From Vogesella alkaliphila (GTDB lineage Bacteria; Pseudomonadota; Gammaproteobacteria; Burkholderiales; Chromobacteriaceae), in assembly GCF_014652475.1 (NCBI RefSeq), contig NZ_BMYW01000001.1, positions 248,001 to 312,000 of the forward strand: DNA of 64,000 nucleotides. The letters run 5' to 3'. Of the stretch, positions 27,599 to 36,518 are shown in pieces. The translations under genes were made by a program, and so were the position numbers. Within the stretch, counting starts at the first letter, position 1; each line of letters opens with the position of its first letter. The notes under the pieces were generated by a model. That model was not told the DNA's origin and did no database searches. It worked only from the letters and a program-made list of their open reading frames with translations.

Positions 27599-27910
27599 GG
27601 CGGGCAAGGGCAAATAAATTGAGGCGGGAAGGTTCGCAGTTCAGCGGGGGCGTGTCAACTGGCGGGTGAGTCGCCTCGCTCTCTTCCGATGAGTGTCTGC
27701 CGGCGGGCGACAATCGGCCACGGCAGGCGCGGGGACTGGATGGCCGTTTGGGCCGATCTCCCTCACGGGCTCTGGGCCGGCCGGGAGGCCCCGTCCCTGT
27801 CGCCCGGCCGCCCCCGCACCGACCCACCAACGAAAAGAGGCCCTTCCGGGGCCTCTTTGCTTCCAATCCAGCTGCCGGGACGGCAAGCCGCCCGGCTCTT
27901 TCCACTCCGC
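27599..27910. other. Intergenic region between amtB and the SlyD-like gene
   Basis: It carries the amtB terminator at 27834-27858 and the promoter region of the SlyD-like gene. No coding sequence was seen. Confidence 0.55.
27834..27858 (-). terminator. Intrinsic terminator of amtB
   Basis: AAAGAGGCCC pairs with GGGCCTCTTT over a 5-nt loop, with a T-run on the minus strand, 50 bp past the amtB stop. Confidence 0.85.
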
Positions 27911-29110
27911 CTACCAGTTGCTCTCCCGCTCCGGGGTGGCGGTGATGTTGTGGATGGACAGGTCGGCGCCGTTGAATTCCTCTTCGTCGCTGAGGCGGAT
28001 GCCGACCACTTTCTTCAGCACGCCGTACACCAGGTAGCCGCCGCCAAAGCCGATGCTGATGCCGGCCGCGGTGCCGATCAGCTGCGAGGCCAGGCTGACG
28101 CCGCCGGCGCCGCCGAGCCAGTGCTGGCCGAACAGGCCGGCGGCGATGCCACCCCAGGCGCCGCACAGGCCGTGCAGCGGCCACACGCCGAGCACGTCGT
28201 CGATCTTCCAGCGGTTTTGCGTGAGGGTGAACAGGTACACGAACATGACGCCGGCGACGCCGCCGGTGAGCAGCGCGCTCAGCGGGTGCATCACGTCGGA
28301 GCCGGCGCACACCGCCACCAGCCCGGCCAGCGGGCCGTTGTGGATGAAGCCGGGGTCGTCGCGGCCGGCCCACATCGCGGTCAGCGTGCCGCCGACCATC
28401 GCCATCAGCGAGTTGACCGCCACCAGCCCGGAGATGCCGCCGACCTTCTGCGCGCTCATCACGTTGAAGCCGAACCAGCCAACGATCAGGATCCAGGCAC
28501 CCAGTGCCAGGAAGGGGATGGACGACGGCGGGTGGGCGCTGACGCGGCCTTCCCTGGTGTAGCGGCCGCGGCGGGCGCCGAGCAGCAGCACCGCCGCCAG
28601 CGCGATCCAGCCGCCGACGGCGTGCACCACCACCGAGCCGGCAAAGTCGTGGAATGGTGCGCCGAAGTTGGCCGCCAGCCAGTCCTGGATGCCGAAGTGG
28701 CCGTTCCACACGATGCCTTCAAAAAACGGATACACCAGGCCGACCAGCAGGAAGGTGGCCGCCGACTGCGGGTGCAGGCGCGCGCGCTCGGCGATGCCGC
28801 CGGAGACGATGGCGGGGATGGCGGCGGCAAAGGTCAGCAGGAAGAAGAACTTCACCAGCTCATAGCCGTTGGCCTGGCTGATGTGGCTGACGTCGCTGAA
28901 GAAGTGCACGCCGTAGGCGACGCCGTAGCCGACAAAGAAGTAGGCCAGCGCCGAGATGGCGAAGTCGGTGAGGATCTTGACCAGGGCGTTGACCTGGTTT
29001 TTCTTGCGCACGGTGCCCAGCTCCAGAAAGGCGAAGCCGGCGTGCATCGCCAGCACCAGAATGGCCCCGATCAGTAAGAACAGTACGTCGTTTGCACTTG
29101 TTTGCGTCAT
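27911..29110 (-). CDS. amtB: Ammonium transporter (Amt family)
   Basis: 399 aa from the ATG at 29110, preceded by GGAG; an upstream in-frame ATG lies beyond the promoter and is rejected. It conducts ammonium/ammonia across the inner membrane. Family motifs are FAFLELGTVRKKN near residue 30, DFAGSVVVHAVGGW near 160 (the twin-histidine region) and PLHGLCGAWGGIAAG near 315. About 11 membrane segments are expected. The C-terminus (GIRLSDEEEFNGADLSIHN) has the conserved regulatory tail through which PII proteins block the channel. No glnK lies beside it; the gene is single behind a sigma-54 promoter. Confidence 0.95.
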   Translation of the reverse strand: MTQTSANDVLFLLIGAILVLAMHAGFAFLELGTVRKKNQVNALVKILTDFAISALAYFFVGYGVAYGVHFFSDVSHISQANGYELVKFFFLLTFAAAIPAIVSGGIAERARLHPQSAATFLLVGLVYPFFEGIVWNGHFGIQDWLAANFGAPFHDFAGSVVVHAVGGWIALAAVLLLGARRGRYTREGRVSAHPPSSIPFLALGAWILIVGWFGFNVMSAQKVGGISGLVAVNSLMAMVGGTLTAMWAGRDDPGFIHNGPLAGLVAVCAGSDVMHPLSALLTGGVAGVMFVYLFTLTQNRWKIDDVLGVWPLHGLCGAWGGIAAGLFGQHWLGGAGGVSLASQLIGTAAGISIGFGGGYLVYGVLKKVVGIRLSDEEEFNGADLSIHNITATPERESNW

Positions 29111-29189
29111 GCCTGCGCTCCAATGGTGCGTATCCGTGGTGCGGCACGGCGCGCTGCGGATACGAATGCCTGTGATTGGGGCGCTTTCT

Positions 29190-29205
29190 TGCAAAAAGGG
29201 TGCCA
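29190..29205 (-). promoter_or_regulatory. Sigma-54 (RpoN) promoter of amtB
   Basis: Minus strand TGGCACCCTTTTTGCA matches the -24/-12 consensus TGGCAC-N5-TTGCA exactly. It lies ~80 nt upstream of the amtB ATG. It implies nitrogen-limitation control through NtrC; an enhancer site was not identified. Confidence 0.88.
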
Positions 29206-29317
29206 GCGGGCGCCAGCCTTGTGCATCAAGGCGTCATGACGATGCCTTGCGCCGGATGGTGGTGCGGAGGGCGGCGCTTGCCTTGATTTGGTGCGTGGCG
29301 GTGGGCGGTATTGGTGC

Positions 29318-29353
29318 GCTGACGTTGCGGCCAACGTTGGCCGCAACGTCAGC
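29318..29353. terminator. 36-bp perfect palindrome made of two inverted TTGGCCGCA motifs
   Basis: GCTGACGTTGCGGCCAAC is followed directly by its exact reverse complement, beginning 8 bp past the murI stop codon. Each arm contains one copy of the genome-wide AACGTTGGCCGCA motif. It probably ends murI transcription and may double as an uptake-type signal pair. Confidence 0.7.
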
Positions 29354-29360
29354 CGCAATG

Positions 29361-30146
29361 TCAGGCCGGCAACAGGGTCTCGACGCGGTCGTCGCGCTGC
29401 AGGATCTGCCGCAGGAATCGCTGCATGCTGTGATCGTCGCCGGTGGTGACGAAGCGGTACTGCGGCGGCGTCTGCGGGCCGCTGCGGCACTGGTGTTGCT
29501 GCAGCAGGCGCAGCGTCTGGCGCACCACGGCATCGGTGGGGTCGATGATGTCGATGTGCGGCGGCAGCTGCTCACGGATCAGCGGCGCCAGGAACGGGTA
29601 GTGGGTGCAGCCGAGCACCACGTGGTCGACGTTGTGCGCCAGCAGCGGCGCCAGCGCTGCGGCGACGGTGCGCCGGGCGTTGTCGCTGTCCAGCTCGCCG
29701 CTTTCCACCAGCTCGACGAAGCCGGTGCCGGCCTGGCTGTAGATCTCGGCGTGGTCGTGCAGCTGCGCCGCCAGCTGGCGGAATTTCTCGCCGCGCAGCG
29801 TGGCCTGCGTCGCCAGCACGCCGACCTTGCCGCTCTGCGTCGACAGCGCCGCCGGCTTGATCGCCGGCTCCATGCCGACGATGGGTAGCGTCGGATACTT
29901 CAGCCGCAGGTGACGCGCCGCGGCGCTGGTGGCGGTGTTGCAGGCGATCAGCAGCAGGGTGGCGCCCTGTGCCAGCAGGTAGTCGGCGATCAGCTCGGAA
30001 CGGGCGATCAGCTCGTCGTCGCTGCGCCCGCCGTAGGGACAGTAGCCCTGATCGGCAAGGTAGATCACCGGTTCGTCGGGAAGCTGGGCGGTGAGCTCGC
30101 GCCACACCGAAAGGCCGCCTAGGCCGGAATCAAACATGCCGATCAT
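29361..30146 (-). CDS. murI: Glutamate racemase
   Basis: 261 aa cytoplasmic enzyme supplying D-glutamate for peptidoglycan. The N-terminal MIGMFDSGLGGLSVWREL holds the conserved aspartate and serine. The two catalytic cysteine regions are LLIACNTATSA (~70) and VVLGCTHYPFL (~180). The length is normal for the family. It is separated by only a few bases from apbC upstream, on the same strand, suggesting cotranscription. Confidence 0.96.
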   Translation of the reverse strand: MIGMFDSGLGGLSVWRELTAQLPDEPVIYLADQGYCPYGGRSDDELIARSELIADYLLAQGATLLLIACNTATSAAARHLRLKYPTLPIVGMEPAIKPAALSTQSGKVGVLATQATLRGEKFRQLAAQLHDHAEIYSQAGTGFVELVESGELDSDNARRTVAAALAPLLAHNVDHVVLGCTHYPFLAPLIREQLPPHIDIIDPTDAVVRQTLRLLQQHQCRSGPQTPPQYRFVTTGDDHSMQRFLRQILQRDDRVETLLPA

Positions 30147-30152
30147 GAGGGA

Positions 30153-31235
30153 TTAACTGTTCTGGATGACGATTTTCGGGAATTTACCAGAGAAGTCGCG
30201 TGCCTTGTCGCCGACCTTGACCGCCACCTTGCGCGCGATCTGCTGGTAGCGGGCGGCCAGTGCGCTGTCCGGCGCTGCCGCCACCGTCGGGCGGCCGTCG
30301 TCGGTGGCCAGGCGGATGGAGAGATCCAGCGGCAGCGAGCCGAGCACGTCGACACCGTACTGCGCGCTCATCCGCTCGGCGCCGCCGTGGCCGAAGATGT
30401 GCTCTTCGTGGCCGCAGTTGCTGCACACGTGCATGGCCATGTTCTCGACGATGCCGAGGATGGGCACGCCGACCTTCTCGAACATCTTCAGTCCCTTCTT
30501 CGCGTCCAAGAGCGCGATGTCCTGCGGCGTGGTGACGATGATGGCGCCGGTGACCGGCACCTTCTGCGACAGCGTCAGCTGGATGTCGCCGGTGCCCGGC
30601 GGCATGTCGATCACCAGATAGTCCAGCTCGTTCCACAGTGTGTCGTTGAGCAGCTGCTGCAGCGCCTGGCTTACCATCGGGCCGCGCCACACCATCGCCT
30701 GGTCCTCGTCGACCAGATAGCCGATCGACATCGTCTGCACGCCGTGCGCCGGCAGCGGCACCAGCTTGCCGTCGATCACCTCCGGCTTCTGGCCCTGCAG
30801 GCCCATCATCAGCGGCTGCGACGGGCCGTAGATGTCGGCGTCGAGGATGCCGACCGACGCGCCTTCCGCCGCCAGCGCCAGCGCCAGGTTGGCCGCGGTG
30901 GTGGACTTGCCGACGCCGCCCTTGCCGGACGACACCGCGATGATGTTCTTCACCCCCGGCAGCAGCGGCACGCCGCGCTGTACCGAGTGGCTGGTGATCT
31001 CGCTGACCACGTCGATGCTCAGCTTGCGCTCGCCGGCCAGCGGCGCCAGCCGCTCGCGGAACAGCTCGGCGATGGCGGCGAAGCGGCTTTTGGCCGGGTA
31101 GGGCAGCGCCACGCGCACATTGAGGTGGGCGGCATCGTTTTGCTGCACGCTGACGCCTTTGCGGTAGGGCTTGTGGGTGTCTTCGTCGATCAGGTCGGCG
31201 ATGGCATCGAGAATGTCGGTGTCGGTCAGGGCCAT
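30153..31235 (-). CDS. apbC: Iron-sulfur cluster carrier protein ApbC/Mrp
   Basis: 360 aa P-loop ATPase that carries Fe-S clusters to target proteins in the cytoplasm. An N-terminal DUF59/MIP18-like domain (~1-90) is followed by the deviant Walker A in VSSGKGGVGKSTTA, LDADIYGPSQPLM and VIDMPPGTGDIQL. The C-x2-C cluster-binding motif is in HVCSNCGHEEHIFGHGG. The start at MALTDTDIL gives the usual length; an in-frame ATG at 31298 would add 21 residues, and neither has a clear ribosome-binding site. Confidence 0.94.
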   Translation of the reverse strand: MALTDTDILDAIADLIDEDTHKPYRKGVSVQQNDAAHLNVRVALPYPAKSRFAAIAELFRERLAPLAGERKLSIDVVSEITSHSVQRGVPLLPGVKNIIAVSSGKGGVGKSTTAANLALALAAEGASVGILDADIYGPSQPLMMGLQGQKPEVIDGKLVPLPAHGVQTMSIGYLVDEDQAMVWRGPMVSQALQQLLNDTLWNELDYLVIDMPPGTGDIQLTLSQKVPVTGAIIVTTPQDIALLDAKKGLKMFEKVGVPILGIVENMAMHVCSNCGHEEHIFGHGGAERMSAQYGVDVLGSLPLDLSIRLATDDGRPTVAAAPDSALAARYQQIARKVAVKVGDKARDFSGKFPKIVIQNS

Positions 31236-31591
31236 GTCAGTAGTCCGGGAAGCGGCGTCGCCTTGGACGCCAAACAGTTTGCCGAGTCGGGAAAGCATGA
31301 TGGTGATCTTGAGCGGGATGAATAGCCGACTATTTTAATCGGGTTTGCCGCGGGCGAACAGGCTTGCCCGCCGTTTTGGCCGCAGCCGCCATGATAAGCG
31401 CTGCGCCGGCGTCGTGCATGCCGTGCTTGCGAGCAAGGTTGGCCGCAGATTGCTGCTTACTTTTTTGTCATGGCGGCGGTATAGACAGATTTGCTGGTGC
31501 AAGTGACTGATTCGGCGTAGAATCGACGCCTTTTTTCTCAGCCGGCACGGGATGGCAGACCGCTCCGTGGCGGTGTTTTCGAGGTGACGTT
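31236..31591. promoter_or_regulatory. Divergent promoter region of apbC-murI and mdfA
   Basis: 356 bp, or 293 bp if the longer apbC start is used. It contains one AAGGTTGGCCGCA motif (from 31435) and AT-richer sequence near 31455-31540 that should hold the mdfA promoter. No further gene is visible. Confidence 0.45.
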
Positions 31592-32833
31592 TTGTCTGAA
31601 TTTGTCAGGATTTCCCGTTTGACCCCGGCGCGGATGCTGTTCCCGCTGGCGCTGGTGCTGTTTGAATTTGCGGTCTACATCGCCAACGACATGGCGCAGC
31701 CGGCGATGCTGCGCGTGGTGCAGGAGTTCGGCGTCGGCATCGAGTGGGTGCCGATGGCGATGACCGCCTTCCTGCTCGGCGGCGCGCTGATGCCGTGGCT
31801 GACCGGGCCGCTGTCCGACCGCATCGGCCGCCGACCGGTGCTGCTGGGCGGGGTGGTGTATTTCATCGTCGCCTGCCTCGCCACCTATCTGGTGAACTCG
31901 ATCGAGGCCTTCATGGCGCTGCGCGTGCTGCAGGGCGTCGGCCTGTGCTTCATCAACGCCGTCGGCTACGCCGCGGTGCAGGAGGCGTTCGAGGAGAAGA
32001 CCGCGGTCAAGGTCACCGCGCTGATGGCCAACGTGGCGCTGATTGCGCCGCTGGTCGGCCCGCTGGCCGGCGCCGCGCTGATCGAGTTCGCGCCGTGGCG
32101 CAGCTGCTTCCTGTTCATCGCCGGCGTGTCGCTGCTGGCGCTGCTCGGGCTGTGGTGGAAGATGCCGGAAACGGTCGACGTTGGCCGCACGCGCGCACCG
32201 CTGCGCCGCATGGGCGCGGACTACCTGGCGCTGCTCGCCGACCGCCGCTTCGTGCTGTCGCTGCTGTGCCTCCCGCTGCTGGCGATGCCGCTGATGGGCT
32301 GGATCGCGCTGTCGCCGGTGCTGCTGGTGGAAGACCTGGGCATGAGCACCGTCGAGTACGGCCTGTGGCAGCTGCCGGTGTTCGGCGGCCTGATCGCCGG
32401 CAACTTCGCGCTGGTGTTGCTCACCGAGCGCCTGGCGCTGGGGCGCTCGGTGCTGCTGGGCATGTGGCCGATCGTCGGCGGCCTGGCGCTGATGCTGGGC
32501 GGCATCCAGCTCAGCAGCGTGCCGCACATCTATATGGTGGCCGGCATGAGCCTGATGGCCTTCGGCGAGGGGCTGTCGTTCGCGGTGCTGTACCGCTTCG
32601 CGCTGATGGCCAGCACGGTGAGCAAGGGCACGGTGTCGGCGGCGATGAGCATGTTGTCGATGGCCGGCTACGCGCTCGGCATCGAGCTGTTCCGCCACGC
32701 CTATATCGCTGGCGGCATGATCGGCTTCGCGCTGATGTCGCTCTTGACCTCGCTGCTGTTCGTGCTGGTGGCCCGGCCGCGGGTGCGCCACGCGATGAAG
32801 CTGCGCGCGGCGCCGGTGGCGCAGGCAGCCTGA
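31592..32833 (+). CDS. mdfA: MdfA-family multidrug MFS efflux pump
   Basis: 413 aa, 12 membrane segments. The sequence follows E. coli MdfA/Cmr: LFEFAVYIANDMAQPAML in segment 1 with the two key acidic residues, WVPMAMTAFLLGGALMPWL, GPLSDRIGRRPVLLGG (motif A) and GVGLCFINAVGYAAVQEAFEE. It exchanges drugs such as chloramphenicol or lipophilic cations for protons. The start is a TTG with GAGGTGA a few bases upstream. A hairpin built from two TTGGCCGCA motifs ends the gene. Confidence 0.92.
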   Translation: MSEFVRISRLTPARMLFPLALVLFEFAVYIANDMAQPAMLRVVQEFGVGIEWVPMAMTAFLLGGALMPWLTGPLSDRIGRRPVLLGGVVYFIVACLATYLVNSIEAFMALRVLQGVGLCFINAVGYAAVQEAFEEKTAVKVTALMANVALIAPLVGPLAGAALIEFAPWRSCFLFIAGVSLLALLGLWWKMPETVDVGRTRAPLRRMGADYLALLADRRFVLSLLCLPLLAMPLMGWIALSPVLLVEDLGMSTVEYGLWQLPVFGGLIAGNFALVLLTERLALGRSVLLGMWPIVGGLALMLGGIQLSSVPHIYMVAGMSLMAFGEGLSFAVLYRFALMASTVSKGTVSAAMSMLSMAGYALGIELFRHAYIAGGMIGFALMSLLTSLLFVLVARPRVRHAMKLRAAPVAQAA

Positions 32834-32854
32834 TGTTTCGCGCACACGGCTTAT

Positions 32855-32889
32855 AAAGGTTGGCCGCAACGCTGTTGCGGCCAACCTTT
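32855..32889. terminator. Terminator-like hairpin of two inverted AAGGTTGGCCGCAAC motifs
   Basis: AAAGGTTGGCCGCAAC, a 3-nt loop, and its exact reverse complement ending in TTT, 22 bp past the mdfA stop and 45 bp before metG. This is the usual form of a terminator built from two uptake-sequence-like repeats. Confidence 0.8.
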
Positions 32890-32934
32890 GTCGTTATAAT
32901 CGACGGTTTCGTATTGCTTATCGGGATGCATTTC

Positions 32935-34995
32935 ATGACTAAACGCCAGATTCTGGTTACCAGCGCACTGCCGTATGCCAACGGCGCCATCCACTTGGGG
33001 CACATGGTTGAACACATCCAGACCGATGTCTGGGTGCGCTTCCAGAAGATGCGTGGCCACGAGTGCTACTACGTCTGTGCCGACGACACCCACGGCACCC
33101 CGATCATGCTGGCCGCGGAAAAGCAGGGCATCACCCCGGAGCAGCTGATCGAGTGCGTGAACACCGAGCATCTGGCCGATTTCAGCGGCTTCCACATCGG
33201 CTACGACAACTACTACAGCACCAACAGCCCGGAAAACAAGGCGTTCTCCGAGCAGGTCTACCTCGCGCTGAAGGCCAACGACAAGATCGCCAGCCGCACC
33301 ATCGAGCAGCTGTACGACCCGGAAAAGAACATGTTCCTGCCGGACCGCTTCGTGAAGGGCGAATGCCCGAAGTGCGGCGCGGCCGACCAGTACGGCGACA
33401 ACTGCGAGAAGTGCGGCGCCACCTACAGCCCGACCGAACTGAAAAACCCGTACTCGGCGGTGTCCGGCGCCAAGCCGGTATTGAAGACCTCCGAGCACTA
33501 CTTCTTCCGCCTCGGCGAGTGCACCGGCTTCCTCCAGGACTGGACCGGCGGCAGCAGCCTGCGCGGTGACGGAGTGAGCCAGGCCCACCTGCAGGCCGAA
33601 TCGCTGAACAAGATGAACGAGTGGATCGAAGGCGGCCTGCAGGACTGGGACATCAGCCGCGATGCGCCGTACTTCGGCTTCGAGATCCCCGGCGCGCCGG
33701 GCAAGTACTTCTACGTGTGGCTGGACGCGCCGATCGGCTACATGGCCAGCTTCAAGCACCTGTGCGACCGCACCGGCATCGATTTCGACGAGTGGTTCAA
33801 GCCGGACAGCAAGACCGAGATGTACCACTTCATCGGCAAGGACATCCTGTACTTCCACGCGCTGTTCTGGCCCGCGATGCTGCACTTCGCCGGCTACCGC
33901 GCGCCGACCGGCGTGTTCGCGCACGGCTTCCTGACCGTGGACGGCCACAAGATGTCCAAGTCGCGCGGCACCTTCATCACCGCCAAGAGCTACCTCGACT
34001 GCGGCCTCAATCCGGAATGGATGCGCTACTACATCGCCGGCAAGCTCAACGGCCGCATCGAGGACATCGACCTCAACCTGGGTGACTTCGTCGCGCGCGT
34101 GAACTCGGACGTGGTCGGCAAGTTCGTCAACATCGCCAGCCGCGCCGCCGGTTTCATCAGCAAGCGCTTCGGTGGCCAGCTTGCGGCCAACCTTGAGGAC
34201 GAAACCCGCCTGCTGGGCAATATCGCCGGTGAAGCGGAGAACATCGCCGCCGCCTTCGAGGCGCGCGAGTACGCCAAGGCGCTGCGCGAGGTGATGGCCA
34301 TTGCCGACATCGTCAACGGCTACGTCGACGCCAACAAGCCGTGGGAGCTGGCCAAGCAGGAAGGGCAGGACGCGCGCCTGCACGAGGTGTGCAGCGTGCT
34401 GATCAACGCCTTCCGCCTGCTGACCATCTACCTGAAGCCGGTGCTGCCGAAGCTGGCCGAAGGCGTGGAAGCCTTCCTCGACGTGGCGCCGCTGCAGTGG
34501 GCGGACGCCGACCGGCTGCTGCTGGGCCACACCATTAAACCGTACCAGCACCTGATGCAGCGCATCGACCCGGTGCTGGTGGAAAAACTCATCGAGGCGA
34601 ACAAGCAAAGCATGGAAACCCAAGCCCCGGCCGCCGCGGCCAACTACGAGCCGCTGGCCGACACCATCAAGATCGACGACTTCGCCAAGCTCGACCTGCG
34701 CGTCGGCAAGGTGCTGGCCTGCAACTTCGTGGACGGCTCCGACAAGCTGCTGCAGTTTACCGTCGACCTCGGCTTCGAACAGCGCAACATCTTCTCCGGC
34801 ATCCGTTCTGCTTATCAGGAACCGGAAAAGCTGGTTGGCCGCAAGGTGATCGTGGTCGCCAACCTGGCCGAACGCAAGATGCGCTTCGGCGTGTCGCAGG
34901 GCATGATCGTGTGCGCCTCCGGCCCGGAGGACAACTCCGGCCTGTTCCTGCTGGACGCCGACGACGGTGCCGAACCGGGCATGCGCATCGGCTGA
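32935..34995 (+). CDS. metG: Methionyl-tRNA synthetase
   Basis: 686 aa. It charges tRNA-Met and initiator tRNA. Class I signatures are [10 protein letters not shown] (HIGH-type, ~15-24) and [10 protein letters not shown] (KMSKS, ~340). A zinc knuckle ([21 protein letters not shown], in two Cys-x2-Cys pairs) is near residue 145. The C-terminal ~110 residues form the EMAP-II-like tRNA-binding/dimerisation domain ([12 protein letters not shown] ... [19 protein letters not shown]). The start MTKRQILV has GGGATG 8 nt upstream. Two initiator tRNA genes lie 0.5-0.7 kb downstream. Confidence 0.97.
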   Translation: MTKRQILVTSALPYANGAIHLGHMVEHIQTDVWVRFQKMRGHECYYVCADDTHGTPIMLAAEKQGITPEQLIECVNTEHLADFSGFHIGYDNYYSTNSPENKAFSEQVYLALKANDKIASRTIEQLYDPEKNMFLPDRFVKGECPKCGAADQYGDNCEKCGATYSPTELKNPYSAVSGAKPVLKTSEHYFFRLGECTGFLQDWTGGSSLRGDGVSQAHLQAESLNKMNEWIEGGLQDWDISRDAPYFGFEIPGAPGKYFYVWLDAPIGYMASFKHLCDRTGIDFDEWFKPDSKTEMYHFIGKDILYFHALFWPAMLHFAGYRAPTGVFAHGFLTVDGHKMSKSRGTFITAKSYLDCGLNPEWMRYYIAGKLNGRIEDIDLNLGDFVARVNSDVVGKFVNIASRAAGFISKRFGGQLAANLEDETRLLGNIAGEAENIAAAFEAREYAKALREVMAIADIVNGYVDANKPWELAKQEGQDARLHEVCSVLINAFRLLTIYLKPVLPKLAEGVEAFLDVAPLQWADADRLLLGHTIKPYQHLMQRIDPVLVEKLIEANKQSMETQAPAAAANYEPLADTIKIDDFAKLDLRVGKVLACNFVDGSDKLLQFTVDLGFEQRNIFSGIRSAYQEPEKLVGRKVIVVANLAERKMRFGVSQGMIVCASGPEDNSGLFLLDADDGAEPGMRIG

Positions 34996-35025
34996 TCGCC
35001 CCGCCGGCTTGCCAACACCGCCCAT

Positions 35026-35050
35026 GCCCCGTCGCCGACGGGGCATTTTT
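35026..35050 (+). terminator. Intrinsic terminator of metG
   Basis: GCCCCGTC / GACGGGGC stem with a 3-nt loop followed by TTTTT, 30 bp past the stop. Confidence 0.9.
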
Positions 35051-35227
35051 CATGGCGGGGATTCATCAGAGTTTCATAATCGCGGCTTAAGCTGCCGTCA
35101 GTGCTACGGGAACTCCGTGAAACTACCTATAGTCAATAGCGACATAAACACGTTATCGTAGCGTGAGCTTATGTTGTTTCAGTAAGCCGGATAATCGTCA
35201 GAAAAAGAATGACAAAAAGGAAAAATC

Positions 35228-35413
35228 ATGAGAATCAACCAACTTGAGCCAGGCCATAGCATCCTGGAAACAACCGACAGCGGTGAAGAAATCCGCTTTG
35301 AAGTCATCAATGTCAAGCCGCTGGGCCGACGCTACGAAGTGACGATGCGCACTTCCGCCGGTCTGGAAAGCGTGGTCTACTCGGGTAACGCCTACGTACA
35401 GACCGCCGCCTGA
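35228..35413 (+). CDS. Small protein of unknown function
   Basis: 61 aa (begins MRINQLEPGHSILETTD, ends SGNAYVQTAA), with AAAAGG about 7 nt before the ATG and its own terminator directly downstream, which supports a real gene. No signal peptide or membrane segment. The composition suggests a compact beta-rich fold (IRFEVINVKPLGRRYEVTMR). I do not recognise the family. It lies between metG and the initiator tRNA genes. Confidence 0.7.
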   Translation: MRINQLEPGHSILETTDSGEEIRFEVINVKPLGRRYEVTMRTSAGLESVVYSGNAYVQTAA

Positions 35414-35433
35414 CAGAACGTGGCACCACAATC

Positions 35434-35465
35434 AAAGCCCTGCCTTGCAGGGCTTTTGTCTTTTT
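35434..35465 (+). terminator. Intrinsic terminator of the small gene
   Basis: AAAGCCCTGC / GCAGGGCTTT stem with a CTT loop and a T-rich tail (TTTTGTCTTTTT). Confidence 0.9.
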
Positions 35466-35467
35466 GC

Positions 35468-35496
35468 TTGACGCACTGCAATATACGCGGTACTAT
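35468..35496 (+). promoter_or_regulatory. Sigma-70 promoter of the first initiator tRNA
   Basis: TTGACG (-35), a 17-bp spacer and TACTAT (-10), ending 12 bp before the tRNA 5' end. Confidence 0.8.
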
Positions 35497-35508
35497 TCTT
35501 TTCTCAGT

Positions 35509-35585
<77 letters not shown>

Positions 35586-35593
35586 GAATTCAT

Positions 35594-35620
35594 AAAACGG
35601 TTTGGCGACTAAACCGTTTT
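35594..35620 (+). terminator. Hairpin between the two initiator tRNA genes
   Basis: AAAACGGTTT / AAACCGTTTT over a 7-nt loop, directly after the first tRNA. A TACAAT-containing candidate promoter for the second tRNA follows near 35664. Confidence 0.75.
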
Positions 35621-35690
35621 GCCTTGAGAAATATAAGTGGGAGTTTCCCGGTTATTTCTCGCGGTACAATCTATACTTGCAGTATTCAGT

Positions 35691-35767
<77 letters not shown>

Positions 35768-35774
35768 CATATAA

Positions 35775-35812
35775 ACCCCTGATTCAATTGAAAAATTGAA
35801 TCGGGGGTTTTG
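35775..35812 (+). terminator. Intrinsic terminator after the second initiator tRNA
   Basis: ACCCC-GATTCAATT pairs with AATTGAATC-GGGGT over a short A-rich loop, followed by TTTT. Confidence 0.88.
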
Positions 35813-35831
35813 TGCATTTCCACCCGTGATT

Positions 35832-36166
35832 TGGGCACAGCACCTGTTCTGTGCCCATTTTTGTGCCTAAACCGTGCCCACAGCGTTTCCCGAACGGGGC
35901 GTTTTGACCTTTGGGATGAATGGGCCCGCAGTTTGGTGATGACCGTTGGGATTTCTGCACGGTTTGTGCCCAGTGGGCACAGTGTGGGCACAAGGTGCAA
36001 GTGTCTGAAATCGTCATTAAGTAGCGTTAAGTCACCTTTGCATCACGCTAGGGCATTGAAATGACTGGTAAACCCTACGTCACCCAGCTATCAATCTTCG
36101 GGCTTTGCTCAGTGTCCTTTTTGTATTCCATTGCGCTCAAGGGGACGTGTTTTCTCCCTTGGGCAC
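35832..36166. repeat. Cluster of seven GTGCCCA sites next to the integrase module
   Basis: The heptamer GTGCCCA or its complement TGGGCAC occurs at 35832, 35851, 35874, 35966, 35974, 35985 and 36160. The 369-bp stretch 35768-36136, which holds most of them, has no credible gene. Position between the tRNA 3' end and the integrase genes fits arm-type integrase sites or operator sites; this is inference. Confidence 0.6.
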
Positions 36167-36370
36167 AAGATTGGGATTGAACTCGAAGATGTCGCTGACT
36201 TGGCAATCGAAGTACGCGCACAAGGTGTCCAGCACATCTAGCTCAACCCTTTCTGCCGTCTCATGGTAGAGCCTGGTCAGCGTACCTCGATTCAGCCCTG
36301 TGTCTCTTGCTACGTCGCTGATTTTGAGGCGTCGCTCTCCCATCATGCGTGATAGGTGGCATTTGATCAT
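36137..36370 (-). CDS. XRE/Cro-type helix-turn-helix regulator
   Basis: 77 aa. A single helix-turn-helix domain (GERRLKISDVARDTGLNRGTLTRLYHE) is followed by the family-typical LDTLCAYFDCQVSDIFEF. Small Cro-like repressors of this kind control prophages and integrative elements. It is divergent from the excisionase-like and integrase genes, with a directly repeated ATAATGATCT in the shared upstream region, so it probably represses both directions. Confidence 0.85.
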   Translation of the reverse strand: MIKCHLSRMMGERRLKISDVARDTGLNRGTLTRLYHETAERVELDVLDTLCAYFDCQVSDIFEFNPNLVPKGENTSP

Positions 36371-36385
36371 GTCTTTCTCCGGATG

Positions 36386-36446
36386 ATAATGATCTTCTAT
36401 AGATTAAAAGGTGTTGCAAAAGGTCTTTTTGCGTGCATAATGATCT
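36386..36446. promoter_or_regulatory. Putative operator pair for the XRE regulator
   Basis: The decamer ATAATGATCT occurs twice (36386-36395 and 36437-36446) in the region between the divergent regulator and excisionase-like gene. The spacing of 51 bp and the AT-rich surroundings suit an operator/promoter region. Confidence 0.45.
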
Positions 36447-36518
36447 CTAGGGGGTCAAATTTCCCACTTAAAGGGAAAAATGACCTTCTGAGTTTACATG
36501 CACATAAGGAATGAGACT

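Noticed and set aside
35832-36000. CRISPR-like array formed by the GTGCCCA repeats
   Set aside because: The repeat unit is only 7 bp, in both orientations and with irregular spacing; there are no spacers of constant length and no cas genes.
36000-36100. Duplicated tRNA end (attR) near the integrase
   Set aside because: I searched by eye for the tRNA 3' sequence TCCTGCTCCCGCAACCA after 35767 and found no second copy in the window.
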